DNA from: Asterias rubens
Taxonomy: Eukaryota > Echinodermata > Asteroidea > Forcipulatida > Asteriidae
DNA: 64,000 nt
Assembly (NCBI RefSeq): GCF_902459465.1
Contig: NC_047063.1
Coordinates: 23,853,055 to 23,917,054 of the forward strand
Reading direction: 5' to 3'
Shown: positions 1 to 12,029 of the stretch, piece by piece
How positions within the stretch are numbered: position 1 is the stretch's first letter
Layout of the letters: every line of letters begins with the position of its first letter
Position numbers and translations under genes: made by a program
The notes under the pieces: generated by a model
The model's database searches: none
What the model was told of the DNA's origin: nothing
Seen by the model: only the letters and a program-made list of their open reading frames with translations

Positions 1-116
1 TTCGACGACCAATTGATCTCAAATTTCAAGAGGTTTGCACATGTTGTGATACAGCTGGTGGGAAGACTGGTCTTTGACAATTACCGAAATAAGTGTCCAT
101 AGTGTCTCTAAAGCAA
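1..116 (+). repeat. Family A palindromic MITE, right-end fragment
   Basis: This is the right end of the ~390-bp family A element that recurs through the window. It has the subterminal part (TTCGACGACCAATTGA, then GACTGGTCTTTGACAATTACC) and a decayed terminus (TGTCCATAGTGTCTCTAAA). The left part lies outside the window. Confidence 0.75.
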
Positions 117-1739
117 ACTTGTGATGTTGGCCCTCTACAAATGACGTTTGATTGGTGATTGATTGATATCATTACCATACAATTCAATTCAATACACGTT
201 TATAAACGTTTACAATCAGTTACATCTGAGATCCACTCTCCAAAAGTATCTTATTCTGTTGTCATCAAGGGATGTTCAAAAGCTCGCATAATCCCTTTTT
301 AAAAGAAGTAGGTTTCTTCATTGTATAAACGAAATTCGTCCAACCAAGTTTTTATAGTGTTATTATAGGTCATGTTAAGAAAAACAACTGCGGGCAAAAT
401 TTCAAAACAGATTTGCTGTTACTCTTAAAGGATTAACTTGTTGTTGATGTTGGACTCTGTAAACTAACCACAGTTACGTCATTTCTCGCACGCTCACAAT
501 AATCATAAATACATGTTTTCGACAGGAAAGCACTTTGACAAAAATACTAAAATACGACGGGGTACTGGTGTGTTTGTTTAAGGGAATTGCGCGGTTTTCC
601 CCACGGGCTTCGTGCAGTGTTTTACCATTTTGCTTACAACTTTTGAAAATTGAGTTGATTTTGTTTTTAAAAGTTCTTCTGAGAGACCTTTTGGTAAGCC
701 TTATATGTAGAACAAATAATTGATGTCTTGATATAGGGTTTGGTTGTTTTGCAGCTCTCGAGGTTTGCATCGTTGTTTTTCCTTGTTTTATGTGAGGAGA
801 CTAAGTTCTTGAACAAAGTAAACAATGATGCCCTTTTGTGCGGCAAACATAAATATTGATTGTTATTACCCTGCTATTTTATTTATATACCTTTGGGAAA
901 ACAAGTGAAGCTCAAACTTGAGCATGTTAAAATATATAATTTTAGAACCATTTGGTCATCGAAGCTGCAGGAGAATGGAAAAAACAACGAAACAAGAACA
1001 CCCTCCCATTGTTGCACAAATTATTGTGCTTTCAGATGCGTAACAAAAGGCTTCAGCTGAAGTTTTCAAATACTTGAGTGAGAAATTTCCTCTTTCTTAA
1101 AAACTAGATTACTCCAGAGGTAGCCGTTTCTCACATTGTTTATTTTAACTGGGTAAGAAGTATGCCTACAGCATCTTTGGATAGTTTAAGCCATTTTGAA
1201 AAATATCCATCTTGAAGTTGTAGGCCTACTGCGGTTATGGAAAAAAATATCACTTTTTATCCCCATAAGTTTGTATCTGATAAGCTTTACTGACAGATTT
1301 GTTTATCAGATTGCATAAACTTTTCCAATTGCAGATTATTCTTCCTACGTTGACATCAACCTCTCCGGATATTTGGCGATATCTCGAAATGAATTTTTCA
1401 CAGGTTATTGTTATCAACAACTATATAGTTTTTAAACAAAATACAATCCCAAACCGCAGTGAATACGTCAGAATTCCTCTCATTATCAAGAAAGCCTACG
1501 TCAAAACAACAAAAATCATCATAAAGACGCCCTTTCTTTTGAAACGTATTACTTTCCTAAATTAAAAGGCTTTTGGCGGAAGAAGAAAAAACAATTCCTA
1601 AAAACAAAATGTGACCAGATGGATTTATCACTTGTAGGTCTTCCTTCCGAATCTGGCACTAAGCTTTTCACAACAAGTTTGTGAGACAAATTTTAGACCA
1701 CTTGCATTGGCTGTCGTCTTTGTAGAAACGTGCTTGCGT
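117..1739. other. AT-rich intergenic DNA, no feature seen
   Basis: Only short open frames (under 100 codons) without recognisable domains occur, on both strands. A short piece near 1036-1140 (CTTCAGCTGAAG, then ACTACTCCAGAGGTAGCCGTTTCTCACATTGTT) resembles the interior of family A and is probably a degraded fragment. I see no exon or RNA gene. Confidence 0.5.
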
Positions 1740-2045
1740 GAAAGGCTATATTATACACTGCTCTAGAATTGCAAAGGTCGTGGGTTCGAATCCCACCCGA
1801 GTAAAATGCCTGTGATTTTTTTCACAGGACTCGGGAAAGTACTGAGTATACAGTGCTACACACGTCGGTGTATATGGGTAAAAAAACAAAAACTAATATT
1901 CTTTATCCCCGTGCAAATTTAACATCTATTAAAAAATCAATAAGGCTATACTCATTGGTAAGATTCCATCTAGATGGACGTTAAAAAAAAATTGTAAATT
2001 GACATCGGGGATAAAGAATAATATTATTCGTTTTTATACCCGTGA
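1740..2045 (+). mobile_element. tRNA-derived SINE with inverted-repeat tail
   Basis: A T-arm/B-box-like block (GTGGGTTCGAATCCCACC) is followed by a short hairpin (CCTGTGATTTTTTTCACAGG) and a GTGTATATGGGTAAAAA tail. The same string of modules recurs near 3.2, 15.8 and 18.4 kb. From about 1891 an AATATTCTTTATCCCCG block occurs and is repeated in inverted form near 2008-2030. The 5' A-box is poorly preserved, so this is read as a SINE copy, not a functional tRNA. Confidence 0.6.
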
Positions 2046-2503
2046 TGTGTGTTAGCACTGTATAATCGGTCGGGCGATGTATTCTTGTTTTTGATGTACG
2101 ACATTTTGCGGTATGTTTGATCCTTGAAGGATTATGTTCATAAATTGTTTTTACTTTGCCGACTTAATGCTGATTTATAGGGCACATTTTCAATAATTAA
2201 GACGCATGTGAAATATTCAGCTGATTTACAGTATCTACTCGTAATTACTTGTATTTTGATTCATGTTAGTTTGGGTCACACAGAGCGGAGACTTGACTCT
2301 ACAATCGTTGTCTACCGCGCTTTCTCTTTAACTCTCTAATAACCGCAAATCTTAAAGATTATTCTGATAAAGTCAAAATATTAATCAGTCGAAGTACAGC
2401 ATTTGGGTATGCGGATAATGAACAGATTTTTATCAAGAGTATCAATTTGTATAATCACCCATGCAAAAATTACGATTCTTTTCGGAATATAATAAGTGTT
2501 GTA

Positions 2504-2896
2504 TTAAAGACAGTGGACACTATTGGTAATGTACAAAGACCAGTCTTCTCACTTGGTGTACATCAACTGATGCATAAATTCAACTGATGCGCAAACCTGT
2601 GAAATTTTGAGCTCGATTGTCGTCGTATAGTTGCGAGATAACTATGAAAGAAAAATACCCTTGTCACACGAAGTTGTGTGCTTTAAGATGCTTGATTTCG
2701 AGACCCCAAATTTTAAACTTGAGGTCTCGAAATCAAATTCGGGGAATATTACTTCTTTCTCGAAAACTACGCCACTTCAGAGGGAGCTGTTTCTCACAAT
2801 GTTTTATACTATCAACCTCTCCCGTTACTCAATATCAAGGAGGTTTTATGCTGATAATTATTTTGAGTAATTACCAATAGTGTCCACTGCCTTTAA
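2504..2896 (-). mobile_element. Family A palindromic MITE, full length, reverse orientation
   Basis: TTAA-bounded copy. The termini TTAAAGACAGTGGACACTAT and ATAGTGTCCACTGCCTTTAA are inverted repeats. A central hairpin is formed by GAGACCCCAAATTTTAAAC and CTTGAGGTCTCG arms. It encodes no protein. TTAA at both edges fits a TTAA or TA target duplication; the palindromic ends do not allow a choice. Confidence 0.85.
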
Positions 2897-3053
2897 CATA
2901 ACAAAGAGGGGAATGGAGATGTCATCTCAACCAAGAAAAGTAAGTCTACCAATTTTTCAAATGTAGCCATTGCTGTTACCCATTGTCTTAACTCAAATAA
3001 GCACTTCACGGAAGATTAAGTGATTCGAGAACACTGTCAGTGTTGCATCGGGA

Positions 3054-3110
3054 ATAAAGGAATATTAATTTTGGTTTTTACCCAAAATTAATATTCTTTA
3101 TTCCCGATGC
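3054..3110. repeat. Near-perfect 57-bp hairpin
   Basis: GCATCGGGAATAAAG...AATATTAATTTTGG is followed, after a short TTTTTACC loop, by its near-exact reverse complement with a single bulge. The arm sequence (AATATTCTTTATTCCCG) is the module that flanks the SINE at 1.9-2.03 kb, so it probably belongs to that mobile family. Confidence 0.75.
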
Positions 3111-3124
3111 AAATTTAACATCTC

Positions 3125-3340
3125 TTATATCGTTGCGGTACCCGCTGCCAAAATATAGGATTCGAACTGCCTCTATGCTACCGGGCAACCTCGGTAGTCT
3201 AGATAAGACACTGCGAGAATTTCAAGGGTAGTGGGGTCGAATCCCACCCGAGTAACATGCCTGTGATATTTGTTCACAGGACTCGGGGAAAAGTACTCGA
3301 GATTACAGTGCTAACACACATCGTTGTATGGGTAAAAACA
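3125..3340 (+). mobile_element. tRNA-derived SINE copy
   Basis: Contains TGGGGTCGAATCCCACCCGAGTAA (B-box/T-arm), the CCTGTGATATTTGTTCACAGG hairpin, ACTCGGGGAAAAGTACTCGAG and a GGGTAAAAACA tail, matching the copies at 1.75 and 15.75 kb in order and spacing. It directly follows the 57-bp hairpin, as if both were one mobile unit. Confidence 0.65.
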
Positions 3341-3344
3341 CATA

Positions 3345-4444
3345 AAAAATATACATTGCCAGCGTTGTTTCCTTCACTAAAAGAGCGGAAACATTTTGCA
3401 TGATAATTACTGTTTCCATAATATTGTGTTTAGATTGGGCGTTAGTTTGTGTTTTCACTTAGGCTATAATATGAAGTCTTCACAAAGTATATTTGTTTTA
3501 AGGGTGTTGGACATTACAGTGCCAGCAACTGTTTTTTTAGCAAAACAAATTTTGTAAAAAAAAAATGTCTCTTTAAGCATGATGTACACGCATTCCTCCA
3601 CCTTTGAAAGAAAGACAATACGAACATTACAGGAAGTTATGCACGGCGAACCGACAACGAATTGTAATTGAAATGTCAATGCCCGCCTGAAAAGAGGTTT
3701 TACAGTCGACTTACTAAAACAAAAAACCTTCTTCAGAATACAGTAATTGAAAATGCCTCACACCATGAGCTATTTGCCCTCATGGAATTTCATCCACAAA
3801 ACAAAATGCTTGCTAAAACTTGATTGACATCTCCATTGAACATTGAATTTCAGGTATTTACCTCGCTAACTTGGAATTTATCCATCCATATTCCTTCATT
3901 GTGATAATTAAAATGTCACTGTATTGAGTGAAATGAAGCCTAGTTGACAGAGACATTACGAAAGGTGACACTCTTTTCGTTTTCATCTATAATTAAACAG
4001 GGCATCTGGATCTGAATTATTTAGTCGGCAAAGCATCCTGATGGAAACATCACACCAATTTTTGTTACAGAAGAAAATGAAGAAGTTTCAGTAGTAGACG
4101 TGGGAAGAAAACTCGAATAGGGAAAGCCCACGCAGTCAGTAATGGACTGAAAAACCCATTCCTCATATAAGGCTCCGGTTCGGGCACCAAGGTCTACCAG
4201 AGGTGTATATTTTCCCCAAATCAATCAACGGACAGTGTAATTAAAACACCTTTCACAATTACTATACAATGCATGTGTAAATGTCATGTGGGCCCTCCAA
4301 ATTATCTAAAGCAATCCATAAATGTTCTGGCACCTCATTTCTGATGATGAATACTCTAATCTATCAGATGACAAACACAATTGTCATGGGATTAATAAGC
4401 ACTTCACATTATCTGTGTTCTTTTTTGCGTGGGATTTCACGCTT
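3345..4444. other. Intergenic DNA, no feature seen
   Basis: Low coding potential on both strands; the longest open frames are ~70 codons with no recognisable domain. No RNA gene or clear repeat was seen. Confidence 0.5.
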
Positions 4445-4831
4445 TTAAAGGCAGTGGACACTATTGGTAATTACTCAAAATAATTATTAGCATAAAACTT
4501 TTCTTGGTGATGAGTAATGGGGAGAGGTTGATGGTATAAAACCTTGTGAGAAAAAGCTCCCTCTGAAGTGCCATAGTTTTGGAGAAAGAAGTAGTTTTCC
4601 AGAAATTTGATTTCGAGACCTCAAGTTTAAAACTTGAGGTCTCGAAATCAACCATCTAAACGCACACAACTTCGTGTGACAAAGGTGTTTTCTTCTTTCA
4701 TTATTATCTCGCAACTTTGATGACCGATTGAGCTCAAATTTTCACAGGTTAGTTATTTTATGCATATGTTGAGATACACCAACTGTGAAGGCTGGTCTTT
4801 GACAATTACCAATAGTGTCCACTGTCTTTAA
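4445..4831 (+). mobile_element. Family A palindromic MITE, full length
   Basis: One of the best-preserved copies. Ends are TTAAAGGCAGTGGACACTAT and ATAGTGTCCACTGTCTTTAA. The interior carries a strong hairpin (CGAGACCTCAAGTTTAAAAC / TTGAGGTCTCG) near 4612-4645. The whole element folds on itself and has no ORF of its own. Confidence 0.9.
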
Positions 4832-5129
4832 ACCAACGGTTCTTTTCAGAACCACCCCAACTCATTATTAGAGATAGTCATTACATGGTGTTACCGCAAA
4901 CCTGCGTAACTTTTCACCAACGCTGGGAATTCCACCTGTTACTTTATTTTGCCTTCTTCTCCCCGTGGTCACCGATCTTATGTGTATCAGACTAAAGGTT
5001 CATCACCGAGAGGTAATACGGTATAAGAAGAAGAAGAAGAAAAACAGAAGCAAGAAACTAGATATACTGCTCGGTAACTTACCTGACCGTGTTCTGCTCG
5101 AGAATCACACCAGTGCTATACAGTGCTAG

Positions 5130-5885
5130 CCTATATTATTTCCATGAGGACGTGAACTTCTGAAAGTCTACACCATTGATACGACATACAGTAACAGATC
5201 ACGAAAGTACTATATCCTCATGACACACGAATTAACTTCTGAATATATATCGCGATAATATAGGAAGTAACAATAATACTGCTTAAATTGTACTTCCTTG
5301 AGAACACGCACCTCTGAAAGTCTAACCACTACATGAAGTACTACTAACGTACTAAATTATATCCTCATGATACACGAATTAACTTCTGAAAATAAATCGT
5401 GATTCGATAGAACAGGAAGCAACATAAGTCCTATAATTCTATCCCTATGAAGTAACCAGAAAGTGCTTAATTTCTGCTTAATATTGAGAACATGCACTTC
5501 TTCAAGTCTATACCTCCACATGAAGCAAACATATCTCACTAGCATGCTATATCCTTATGAGAGGAAATGCATTTCTGAGAATCTCTATATGTGTATAATA
5601 GAGGAAGCAACAGATCACAGAAGAGCTTTAAATTAACCCCGAGAACATGAACGTCTGAAGAAAGAAAAAATTTAACTCAACATTATAATACAGGAAGTTA
5701 CAGATCATTTTAGTGTAACATCTTCATCTCCGCGAGGACATGAACTTCTCAAGAAGAACAAAATCAACCTGCATATAATAATACAGGACGTTACAGATCA
5801 CAGTGTGATAATTTTATTTTCAGCGAAGACATGATCAGAGCTTCTGAAAATCTATAATGAACACAGGAAGTTAGTTTCTTACCTG
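5130..5885. repeat. Highly diverged ~90-110-bp minisatellite
   Basis: A loose tandem repeat of about seven to eight units. Recurrent pieces in the same order are GAGGACATGAACTTCTGAA, AGTCTATA or ATCTATA, then TAATACAGGAAGTTACAGATCAC. Starts of units are visible near 5144, 5300, 5365, 5484, 5555, 5640, 5735 and 5827. Units are diverged and of unequal length, so it is old. No protein is encoded. Confidence 0.65.
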
Positions 5886-6608
5886 GCTATCCGGTCTTAA
5901 TACCTGCCTCCCCACATCAGCATTCAGACCTCAACTGCCTCTCTCTTTATCTTTCTCTTACAAACCGTCTCCACGTCACCGTCTCTGAAGATACACACTC
6001 GGTAATCCCTACTTCGGTGTCTTCTTAATAGTCACCGGTGAGCAGCTCATCTCTCCTCGACCAACTTAGAGCGAGTGACGTTCCTCAACCCTAGACGCGA
6101 GTGTTTTTATCGTCCTGGCTGGCGAGCCGCCCTTCCTCCTCCACGCTCGGAGGGGGGCTCCCGTTGTGTTTGTTATTATTACAGGGTGGATGATCATCAG
6201 TGGAGCAGAGTGTCACGACCACCTATTCATCACTCTGTGCGTAGTCAGGATTTCTTTTTGTTAAAGGGGATCAGTGATGTCCTTGATCAAAAGAAAATCA
6301 TTTTCGAAGAAAGTTAACAGTGACAACATTGTTGGTTTATGTATTTATTTACTTATCAGTTTGTTTATCCATATTAGGCTACAACGATCACTATGGCTGT
6401 TACACTTGATTGTGGTTAACACACATAGTTAACAAACAGGCGTCAACAGGCGTCAATTAACGAGGTCATGTTAATTTCTTCATAGGGGAGGGGCTAGATG
6501 TAGAATACACGAAGGTGCAGGGCAAGGAAAAGCGTATAATTATTGGAGGGATGAGAAAAGAAGGATAGATGGGTGCATGCGAGATTAATTCATTATTTTG
6601 TTTTATTA
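5886..6608. other. Intergenic DNA, no feature seen
   Basis: A pyrimidine-rich stretch (5900-6070) and a slightly GC-richer patch (6090-6160) hold only a short 80-codon frame with no known domain. No exon can be supported. Confidence 0.45.
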
Positions 6609-7147
6609 TTAAAAGGCAGTGGACACTATTGGTAATTACTCAAAATAATTAACATCATAAAACCTTTCTTGGTAACGAGTAATGGGGAGAGGTTGAGAGT
6701 CAGTATAAAACATTGTGAGAAACGTCTCCCTCTGAAGTATCGTAGTATTTAATAGGGAAAGAAGTAATTTTCCACGAGTTTGATTTCGGGACCGACAGCT
6801 GAAGGAAGTGGGTGAATTATAAAAAAAAAAAAAAAGGGGGGGGGGATGAAGGACGAGCACTTAAACGTTTTCGGGCGTGAATGCGATCTGTACACAGAAC
6901 CAAACCAATAACATCTTTGAAATTTTCAAACAGCCGTTAAATGGCTACTTGTGGCATTATTCAAATATATTTTTTAGACACGTGGTTAAAAAACAAAAAC
7001 AATGGTGTTTTCTGACGTTATTCTCTCGCAACTCGGACGACCATTTGAGCTCAAACTTTCACAGGTTTGTTATTTTATGCAAATGTTGAGATACACCAAG
7101 GGAGGGACTGGTCATTGACAGTTACCATTAGTGCCCAGTGCCTTTAA
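6609..7147 (+). mobile_element. Family A MITE with an insert or diverged middle
   Basis: Both ends are typical (TTAAAAGGCAGTGGACACTA; GTGCCCAGTGCCTTTAA) and TTAA bounds each side, but the copy is ~150 bp longer than others. The central hairpin region (about 6790-7015) is replaced by unrelated DNA with an A14 tract followed by a G10 tract. Confidence 0.75.
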
Positions 7148-7758
7148 CTACTGAAGAAGCGAATTACCTTGATGATCACTGCAAGGCGGCAATTGTCGAT
7201 AGCTAATACACGAAGGCCCAAAATATCTTCAAATTGAGCATGATTTTGATTGTACTGGGGGAAGGGGGCGTTCATGTTTGAAGCTTCAGGGATTCCTCGT
7301 TAACTAATTGGTTTAAAGATAATAGATCCCAAACATTTATCGGTTCCTGCAAACACGACTTGTTATCAATCATACTTCACACGAATGCCTGGAAGGACGA
7401 GATTTAAACCCTTCTCTTTAGAACGAAGCCCCCGGGGAACCTAGGGTGCGTTTCATGATCGAAACCAATACCTGTTTTGGTTGAATTGGCCATGGTTAAT
7501 TCTTCCTCCATGGTTATAGTCACTGGCCACTGACCGAAGCAGTTACAGTTACAGCCGCGAAAACGCACCCCTGCTAATCCCTAACTCCGGCTGCAGTCTC
7601 CAGATACCCAAACAGCGGGGGAGGGGGGAGGTGGGGGTGTGATGAGTGATCAGATAGAGTGTGGATATAGTGTGGGGTGCTCATTCGTGTAATGTTACGG
7701 AAACCGATGGGAAAAGGGAAAACATAGAATCATTTGATAGAGTATAACACGCGTGCGG

Positions 7759-7870
7759 TTAAAGGCACTGGCCATTTGGTAACTACTCAAAATAATTGTT
7801 AACACAGAAACTTACTTTGTGCAGGGACGAAGGAAAGAACAAAATAATGCATTTTTGAGAATGTGAGAAC
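7759..7870 (+). repeat. Family A MITE, left-end fragment
   Basis: TTAAAGGCACTGGCCATTTG then ACTCAAAATAATTGTTAACA matches the family A left end; similarity fades after about 7815. The remaining 3' part is not recognisable. Confidence 0.55.
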
Positions 7871-8502
7871 CAAACGTCTCGATGAGCAGTTTGGTCGGAA
7901 TGCGCTAAATTCATTATAGTTCTTTAATAACCCAAGAATGTGTTCTAATTTGAATCAGGGATTAAACATAATTGGTTTTTGAAAGAGTATGTATTTCATT
8001 CTTCAGCGACTGCTTAATAATGTCTCTGGCGATCAAATGTTTTAGTGCCGCGTAATCAACGATTCTCCAATCAAATTACAATGGTATATTGTTATATAAT
8101 ACTCTGTATACGTACCTTAATTAAACATTCCCGAACACATCTGAACTCCTTTGCAGTATTCAGCACCGGCAGCCAAATTGGCACATTTGCTGCTTAACCA
8201 CCATAATATTGACAACCTCGCTACCCTCTCAAAGGTACATAATCCATTATTAACTCCTGTGTGATGAGAAGCAGTTCTTGTTCGAACCCACGATCTATAT
8301 ACGCTCAACACAAAACGTAGCCCAGCACAACAAAATTGTGCTTACCAAAACATGGTTACCAGCCCAACTACCATAATAACAAAAACAATTTGTGACTGGT
8401 ATCCTGCTCATTTTTGCTCTGCAGAGAGTTGTTAAGTAATTATTTACTGCTTAAGCAGCTCTATTACATTGGGCCCATATTGTGACCTAATGTAGCCATC
8501 AG

Positions 8503-8558
8503 TACTTTAAGTTCGATACTTTAAGTTCGATACTTTAAGTTCGATACTTTAAGTTCGA
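8503..8558. repeat. 14-bp tandem repeat, four exact copies
   Basis: The unit TACTTTAAGTTCGA occurs four times without a mismatch at 8503, 8517, 8531 and 8545. Exact identity suggests recent slippage. Confidence 0.95.
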
Positions 8559-8665
8559 TGCTTTCGACCGCTCAGCAAAGATGCGCTACAGTTGTTTCCA
8601 AATGAGCATGCATATCAAATGAAATGATTGAATGACTACAATCATTATTATAAACACGCTAACGG

Positions 8666-8987
8666 TTAAAGGCGCCGATGGACACTATTGGTAACTACTC
8701 AAAATAATTGTTAACACCGAAACTTACTTGGTTTTAACGAGCAATTGGGAGCTGTTGATAGTATAAAATATTGTGAAAACGGCTCCCTCTGAAGTAACGT
8801 TCAATTCAGGCATCTGAAACACACAAATAATTTGTGCTACAAGCTTTTGTTTTCTTTTTCTCTTGCAACTTCGACGACCAATTGAGTTAAAATTTTCACA
8901 GGTTTGTTATTTTGTGCATTTATGTTTAGATATACACCAAGTGAGAATACTGGTCTTTGAATTGCCAAATCTGTCCAGTGCTTTTAA
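8666..8987 (+). mobile_element. Family A MITE, internally deleted
   Basis: TTAAAGGCGCCGATGGACAC at the left and CTGTCCAGTGCTTTTAAA at the right, TTAA at both edges. It lacks most of the central hairpin, which accounts for its 320-bp length. Confidence 0.8.
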
Positions 8988-8989
8988 AG

Positions 8990-9685
8990 ACGTGCACCAT
9001 ACCGCTACGTGCTGTAACTCGTGAAATGGCAGACTATTGGGATTGACGTCATTGCCAGGCAGGCAGTTTAGAAGACGTTTATCCGAAAAAGAACGAATGG
9101 AAGAAAGACCTCATGCACCACATCATGATCGTAACGTGTTGTCAATGTTTTGATTTGTGACAACGCAAAGTTATTCGCAATTGGGAGATAAACTTCACAT
9201 GGGATCAATCATAACATCCTAAATTATCATTAGATTAAATATATCCAATGAACCTGAGGAAAGCCTCTATAGCCTTGGGTCATATCTAAGAAATTCCTTG
9301 AAATGTACCGCCACTTTAGAAGACTTTAATTAAATCCCACGTAATTGAAAGGTTAAGCATCTGAAATTGAAAACTTATGTTTTTTATTAAAAACAATTAT
9401 TAAACAGAAAACTTTCGTTGTAGCATCATCTTCCTTGACTATAAATCAACAGAAAGTATTTTACAGTTGACTGAATGGTCCAATCACCAATCATCGTAAG
9501 ACCTTATTTGGGGAAATATCAAAATGAAGCTAAGAACAAGTTTTACTATCTGTCTTTTGCCGCAAAAGTGTTAAATTTTGCTTTATTTGGAAAGTGTGCA
9601 CTCCTTTTGCACGTCAATGTTACAATTGCGATTGGGGTTAAGATTACGGATGGGATTTTGTTTAGTGTATGGGCTAACCATGGAT
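8990..9685. other. Intergenic DNA, no feature seen
   Basis: No exon, RNA gene or repeat family recognised. The only frame of note (78 codons, 9475-9711 plus) runs into the TTAGGG-like repeat and has no known domain. Confidence 0.45.
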
Positions 9686-9925
9686 TTGGGTTAAGGTTAG
9701 GCTTAGATTAGGATTGGAGTTATGGTTAGGGCTAAGGTTAGGATTTTGGTTACGGTTGGGGCTAAGATTGTGGTTCGGGTAGGGTTAGGGCTAATATTGG
9801 GGTTCGGGTAGGGTTAGGGCTAATATTGGGGTTGGGGTAAGGGTAGTGCAAAGATTGGGATAATATTGGGTCAAGGGTAAAGTGCTATGGTTGGGGTTTG
9901 GGGTTGGGGCTGGGGCTAAAACAGT
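9685..9925 (+). repeat. Degenerate interstitial TTAGGG-like repeat
   Basis: GGTTAGG, GGTTAGGGCTAAGG and GGGTAGGGTTAGGGCTAATA recur with interruptions, including two back-to-back 29-bp copies of a unit beginning GGTAGGGTTAGGGCTAATAT (9778-9834). All repeats are G-rich on the plus strand. The motif resembles the metazoan telomere repeat but is too degraded to be a chromosome end. Confidence 0.8.
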
Positions 9926-10667
9926 TGTCTTAGGTTCTGGGTAAGGCTACAGTTAGTACATTTTCTCAATATAGGTTCATCTCAAGCAAAAACGACAAGT
10001 TCGAGGTACAAGGTCTTGACAGTGTATGGAAGTACTCGTGCTCGGATAACTAAAAATAAACCATAAAAACACTTCAAGACTTTAGTATATCACGCTGAAA
10101 ACGAGTGTTCTGGTCATCCAATTTCAATGTATTTCATGGAGGTAGTTTTGATAATACAATAAAATTACAAACTGCGTGGTGTAACAAGCTTTCCTCGTCC
10201 AACAGGGACTACAATTATTCATCTTGGAAGGTAATCCAGTTAAAAATATATGGGCCAGTAGTAATGTTACGTAATGTGAGAAGGACGGTTTTTTAATTTA
10301 TGAACCTTCTTGCAGCACGTCACACAGGAATGCATCTAATTTCTTTGATTGAAGAATACTGTACGTGACCGATTCAATCCGTAAAAAAATAAAATAAATA
10401 ATGTATAATTATATCTAAAACTGCTTATCCTCAGCTTATGGGAACGACAATTCCAAGTTAAGAGTGTACTTACACGAACACCTTTATTTTGTACATGCAT
10501 GATCCCCTATCGTGTACGTACACGATAAATCCGAACATCTCGATAAGATACTTTTGTTTTTATTCATACAATGTGGTGGCATGAATAAGCTCTCCGTAAA
10601 TGTTGACTCATTGAATACAGAGCTACATGTCATGGAGTAAACACATCGCCTGCATGCTTCACAATAG
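9926..10667. other. Intergenic DNA, no feature seen
   Basis: AT-rich sequence without a convincing exon. A small palindromic GTGTACGTACACG is present at 10511-10523. Confidence 0.45.
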
Positions 10668-10838
10668 GCCCTTTTCGAAACGACTGGATTTGGCTTTGGA
10701 TTCGGCTTAGGCTAGCTTGGCCCCGCGGTTGTTTTGACAATTGCGCGTGCTTTGCGTATACGCGCTCGTCAGGGCTTCAGACGAGAGTACGGAGCCTGAA
10801 GACGAATCCAAAACCGCAGTCGTTGTTTCGAAAAAGGC
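10668..10838. mobile_element. Family B fold-back MITE (CCCTTTTCGAAAC ends)
   Basis: Ends GGCCCTTTTCGAAACGAC and GTCGTTGTTTCGAAAAAGGC are inverted repeats. The arms continue with TGGATTTGGCTTTGGATTC paired to GAATCCAAAACCGCAG. Two related copies lie at 26.7 and 27.4 kb. Non-coding, ~170 bp. Confidence 0.8.
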
Positions 10839-12029
10839 AATAATGTCATCCAAGAAGACAATTGGGTTCGCGTTACAAAATTACTGTGGATAAAAATCAA
10901 CCCATTACTCTACCTGTCTTTCATTACACTTGGTTGAGTTTAAAGGAACGTTACAGAATTGGTAAGAAACAAAAATCGTGAAGATCACAGATTTACACGG
11001 TCTAATGATGATGATAGTCAAAAACATCTCTTGAAATATTTCAGTATGAAATATCATATTTGATGAGAAATAAATAATATTACTTCGCGTTTTATTCAAT
11101 TTTATGTTGACATCGATGCAATGCAAAATTTGTAATCGTTTTTTTACTATTCTCTCGTGACCCAGATGGCCGATCGATCTCAAACTTCTACAGGTTTGTC
11201 AGTTTATGTATATGGTGGATTACATAGTGCTTACACTGCCAGCAAGTATTTTGTTAGCAAAAAAACAACTCTATAATGTTCCTTTAACTGCCAGCCCTAA
11301 GCGTGTAAGTTAATATTAATAGTTGATGAGACAGTAGCGGGTGGTTTTTTCTTCATCTTTTTTTCTTCTTTGGTTGCAAAATTTCAGCAGCTGTCGGCAG
11401 TGACAGGTATCTGGGTGTGCTTGTTACATATCAATGAGCAGACACTCGTTTTAATTAACCTTAAAAATCAACAGGGTGGGGGCTGGGTCTAGAAGGGCTA
11501 TGTTGTGCACATTTAATGGAACACATTGCCTTTGGATTGGGCGCTTTGAGCTATAAAAAAATCATTTGTTTTGAAATGAATATGGTTGGGAAAGATGATT
11601 TCAAAGTAGAATATAATGTATCTGTGCACATACGGTTTTTTTTTGTATAGCTAAAAGCGCCCGGTAAATGTGCCCGAATGCGAGCCATGGGATAAGCTAA
11701 GATGTGGCACAAAAAGTGGGAGTTATTGCACAATTCCCTTATTTTCATTTTCAAATTTAAGCCTGCAACCATCCAATAAATTAAGGAAGAAATTGATGAA
11801 CCAAAGAGTGAAATGAGCACACCATTCGCCGGGCATGACGTTTTGAGCTTTTGAGGGAGTTTACCTCAAAATATGAGAGAAGCCTGTCTGTTTTTTCTTC
11901 TTCTTTATCTGGCTGGTTTTTACAAGCTTCTGCTTATCAAAATGGCCCCCATTCTGTTTTAATGATATTTTGCTTAACTGGTATGTAATTGTCGATGTTT
12001 TTCCTGGAAGTATGGAAATATATGTGTAT
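10839..12029. other. Intergenic DNA with a decayed repeat
   Basis: Between about 10925 and 11290 there is a weak relative of family A (TTCTCTCGTGACCCAGATGG, GATCTCAAACTTCTACAGGT) bounded by TTTAAAGGAACGTTACAGAA and GTTCCTTTAACTG. The rest has no gene or RNA that I can support. Confidence 0.45.

Noticed and set aside
2617-4714. Frames of 60-90 codons recurring with similar peptides near 2.6, 4.5, 20, 28 and 61.6 kb
   Set aside because: They are translations of family A MITE copies in different frames, not a gene family.
9685-9925. Chromosome end (telomere)
   Set aside because: The TTAGGG-like tract is short, degenerate and embedded in unrelated DNA on both sides.
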